The translations under genes and the position numbers were made by a program. A stretch of 64,000 nt of DNA, taken from the NCBI GenBank assembly GCA_963920665.1, contig OY987268.1, positions 15,998,501-16,062,500 of the forward strand, in the 5' to 3' direction. The stretch's first letter is position 1; the number at the start of each line of letters is the position of its first letter. Below are positions 61,112-64,000 of the stretch, piece after piece. Under the pieces are notes generated by a model that searched no databases, had not been told where the DNA came from, and saw nothing but the letters and a program-made list of their open reading frames with translations. This stretch comes from Straminergon stramineum. Lineage: Eukaryota; Streptophyta; Bryopsida; Hypnales; Calliergonaceae.

Positions 61112-64000
61112 TTTTGTGGTTCCTTGCTTTAATCATCTCCCTCTCTTCTTCACTATATTTATAAGGCTTGCAAAAAATGAGAGCATATCTGTGTAGTCAA
61201 TGCGAACCTCTTCATTGTGTCCCTTAGTGACACTTACTTCTTCAAGCTCACCCAAAGTACCTCTAGAGCACTTCTCTTGTGGTGACATCAAGGGTCATGA
61301 TCTCCAAATATTGCACATGCTATGCACTTATAGCATTAGATTTCAACATTAACCATAGGGTCTCCATTCTCCATGACTTCCATCACTTAATTTTGATGAG
61401 ACACTAAGCATGTCATTTGATAACATGGGTTGGAATTTCCATTGATGTCCAAGTGCTTGGTGATGGAACTACTCACCATTGGCTTTGACAATCCATAAAT
61501 GGTATCCAACTATCCACTAGGCCCAATTAACCTCACTTTAGGACTCACTTTGATACTCAATAATGGAGACTGAACATCAAACCTTAGCATGGAGCAAGAC
61601 ATCACCCAATTGTTATCAAGGAATGATTAAGATGTGTCACGCCTCACTCCAAAGTGTTTCCATGCTACCTTGGTGAACAAGGATAATTTGGGAGTGACTT
61701 CCCAAGCAAAGTTGACATGATGTCTAGATGTACTGATGCACATTCGGATGTCCAGTGTCTACGGACGCTACCCCTTGGGACATCCTTTGACATTCAATCT
61801 TATATTGTTTTATCATAGGGTAATTTTCTTTACCCGACCATCATACCAGTGCCCATCCTTGTTGATAGGCCAGTCTACAGCATTGTCCATTCGCCATTCT
61901 GGCAGCCCATCTGTGACTTAGCGAGTGTCCGCTACTCTACCAACACATCCATGATTTAGCTAGTCCATCTGCTAATCCATCCACCATCCCATCCGCACCT
62001 ATGTTTGTGTCTTCGCTAGTCCGTCTGCCCATTTGCCACTCTATCCGCTAGTCCGTGTATGTGTTCACGAATCCATTTGCTTGCCCGTTGTCGTAATGTA
62101 TGCCATCTACTAGCTAAGAGATAGACATCTTTCTATTTCAATTTCGATTCCAAATAGTAAGGTAGTTAGGCTTGTTGGGTGAAAATTGAAGGTTGGTGAC
62201 TATTTAAGTAGTTAGAAGGAAGATAGGGTTTCTTTGTTCATTGTTTTTTTTTCCTTTTTCACAATCATCTATTATAGCTAGAAGTCCTGTGCTTTTCCAG
62301 ATCAGTAGAAATACATCACGACACTATCCACGACTTTGCCAATCTGTCCACGACTCCGCAACTCCATACACTATTGTATCCAAGGCCAACCAATTTCTGG
62401 CTCTACAAATTCTACTCCCACAAACCCTCCAAACAACCCTAGCTAGTTAGTTTCTTTGGAAAATACAAATTCCACTAGTTGGAGTATTTTACTTTTCTTT
62501 GGAATTACTGTTAGTGGTTTTTATAAGCCAGAATGGCTTGAGAATAGGGGATAAGGGGCTTCATAAGTTTATTTGGGTCATTAGAATACGATGGCGTAAT
62601 CGGATTTCAATTTGGAATTGTTCCCTAAAAGATAGAGAGGGTCCAGCAATAGGTTTGACTTTTTAGAGTAATTAGTGGTAATTCAAAAGTTAATTTTCAA
62701 AATATCTTTAGAAAAATAGAAGATTGGATTTGATCAAGATCTCAAACCTTGCTTTAAAGAAACCCATCTATGATTAAACAAGAATTATTTCGAAATTATC
62801 TTGGGGTTATTCGTAAAATATCTCAAGGTTAATTAGGTTAATTTTCAAAATATTTTTGGAAAAAATTGTAGACATGATTTGGTCAAGGTTTTGTTACTAA
62901 TTGAGGCTTTTTCTAGTAAATTCTTCAATTAAACAATTATTATTTTGAAAATATCCTAGGGCTATGTAGGAAATAACTTTAGATTAATTAGGGTCAATTA
63001 GACAAAATATTCACTGGTAAACCAAAGGGAGGAGGCCTTGGACGAGTATTAAAGGCATCCTTCCCAAGGTTTCCGGTATCCTCACTTTCATTCTTCCAAA
63101 CCTCATTCTTGTTTTCACTACCAACATGCTATTGGAGTACTTATCTAGGCCAAAATACGACCAACTTCTCTCCCCTTTCAAGTCTTCTTCCACTTAGGAA
63201 TCACTCTTTGAAGGACGCCAAGGTCCCTTCAAAGTGATTCATTTTCATTTGCTCGAGTTTGGAAGGGATAGATCCTCCCCCCCCCTCCCAAATTGAAATT
63301 TGTTTAAGTTTTATGAGACATACTAACAAATTGTAAGTTTTGGCTTGAAAATTCCTAATTTTCAATTAAACGTTCTCATGCATACCTTAGTAAAGATTTA
63401 CATCAAAAATATTGTGGGAATTGCAACAAATAATTTGTTTGGGAAATTTAAGGTGGCAAAGCCCCTTGACTTTGCCAAGAGTTTTCCAACTAAAAAAATT
63501 GCCAAAATTTGTTGTATAATGAAGCATTGGCATGCCATCTTCAAAGTCTCGGTGAATCACTAAATAAGTGACCCCTCCCCCCTCGCCCCTTTTTTTCTAA
63601 AAATTTGGGAATGAACACTTGGCCTTGAGTGTTTAACCCCTAAACGCCCTAGGGGACCAAAAGTGTCCTCACATAGTTTCAAGTCCAATTCAAAGTATTG
63701 TAACTTTTGCATCCGATGTCCAAATTCAATCAAACTTGTTGGAAAACTTTTGCTCGCTATTCTAGTTTGTGTGGTAAAAGTTCCAGATCAATCCAAGATG
63801 AAATGATTTTTTGGAAGCCAATCGAAGTTCACAAGTTCTATAAGAATTCACCAAACTACATTTGATGGCTGCAACTTCAAGGGCTTGTATCTCCTTCATC
63901 TAATGTTTGTTTTCAATAAAATTTGTTGGGTTTTGTTCCCCTTGAAGTCTAGTTATTGTAGTAGAATTTTCATGTCAATTCAAGATGTTTGGAATGTTTG
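61112..64000. other. Region right of the Ty3/gypsy relic, no host gene seen
   Basis: 61.2-61.7 kb may hold the decayed gag-protease part of the relic. 61.74-62.45 kb is richer in GC with repeated words such as 'agtccatctgc', 'ccatccgc' and 'gctagtccgt', possibly an LTR or leader. From 62.5 kb the DNA is AT-rich, with a C run near 63283. The recurrent motif lies at 63633 (TTAACCCCTAAACG), followed by repeat DNA resembling the left end of the window. Confidence 0.4.

Noticed and set aside
61740..62450. LTR of the Ty3/gypsy relic
   Set aside because: Starts with TG and has the composition of an LTR, but no second copy, primer site or target duplication was found.
1..64000. tRNA, rRNA or snRNA genes and prokaryotic-type operons
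   Set aside because: No cloverleaf or conserved rRNA segment was noticed on reading, and introns and AT-rich repeats mark the DNA as plant nuclear. A tRNAscan run would be needed to exclude a tRNA fully.

Overview
This window looks like nuclear DNA of a land plant, most likely a moss. The genes are split by short introns with GT-AG borders (one GC-AG). The intergenic DNA is very AT-rich and full of dispersed repeats and small transposon relics. The large gene near the right end is a kinase-NB-ARC-LRR fusion, a receptor architecture known as a bryophyte (moss) speciality. The species cannot be fixed from sequence alone. All exon models below were built by hand from splice borders, reading phase and family similarity.

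Layout: (1) 961-5594, plus strand: a five-exon gene for a conserved plastid-type protein. (2) 7448-12219, minus strand: a ten-exon TIM50 gene (mitochondrial protein import), including one GC-AG intron. (3) 13.3-15.1 kb: a Tc1/mariner transposase relic, a TIR element and a near-perfect 144-bp palindrome. (4) 20411-23158, plus strand: a seven-exon NSE1 gene (RING-like subunit of the SMC5/6 complex) with a long acidic C-terminal tail. (5) 23.2-49.3 kb: no convincing host gene. This is a mosaic of dispersed repeats, including a Stowaway-like MITE, a poly(A) retroposon with target-site duplication, a 256-bp TIR element, a second copy of the 14.6-kb TIR family, and several duplicated or inverted segments. 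Many repeat edges carry a shared motif close to TTAACCCCTAAAGGACC. (6) 49343-55355, plus strand: a four-exon gene of 1781 aa encoding a helical N-terminus, a non-RD protein kinase, an NB-ARC domain and exactly 31 LRR units of 72 bp with no length variation. (7) 57.2-61.2 kb: CACTA-like MITEs and a decayed Ty3/gypsy pol on the minus strand, then AT-rich DNA to the end.

The three housekeeping-type genes (plastid protein, TIM50, NSE1) are unrelated in function and do not form a cluster. The most interesting item is the kinase-NLR gene. Its LRR array looks recently expanded or homogenised, and it is cut by a stop codon that replaces a serine codon, with further recognisable LRR sequence beyond it. 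Two transposon insertions can be polarised inside the window because a paralogous empty site is also present.
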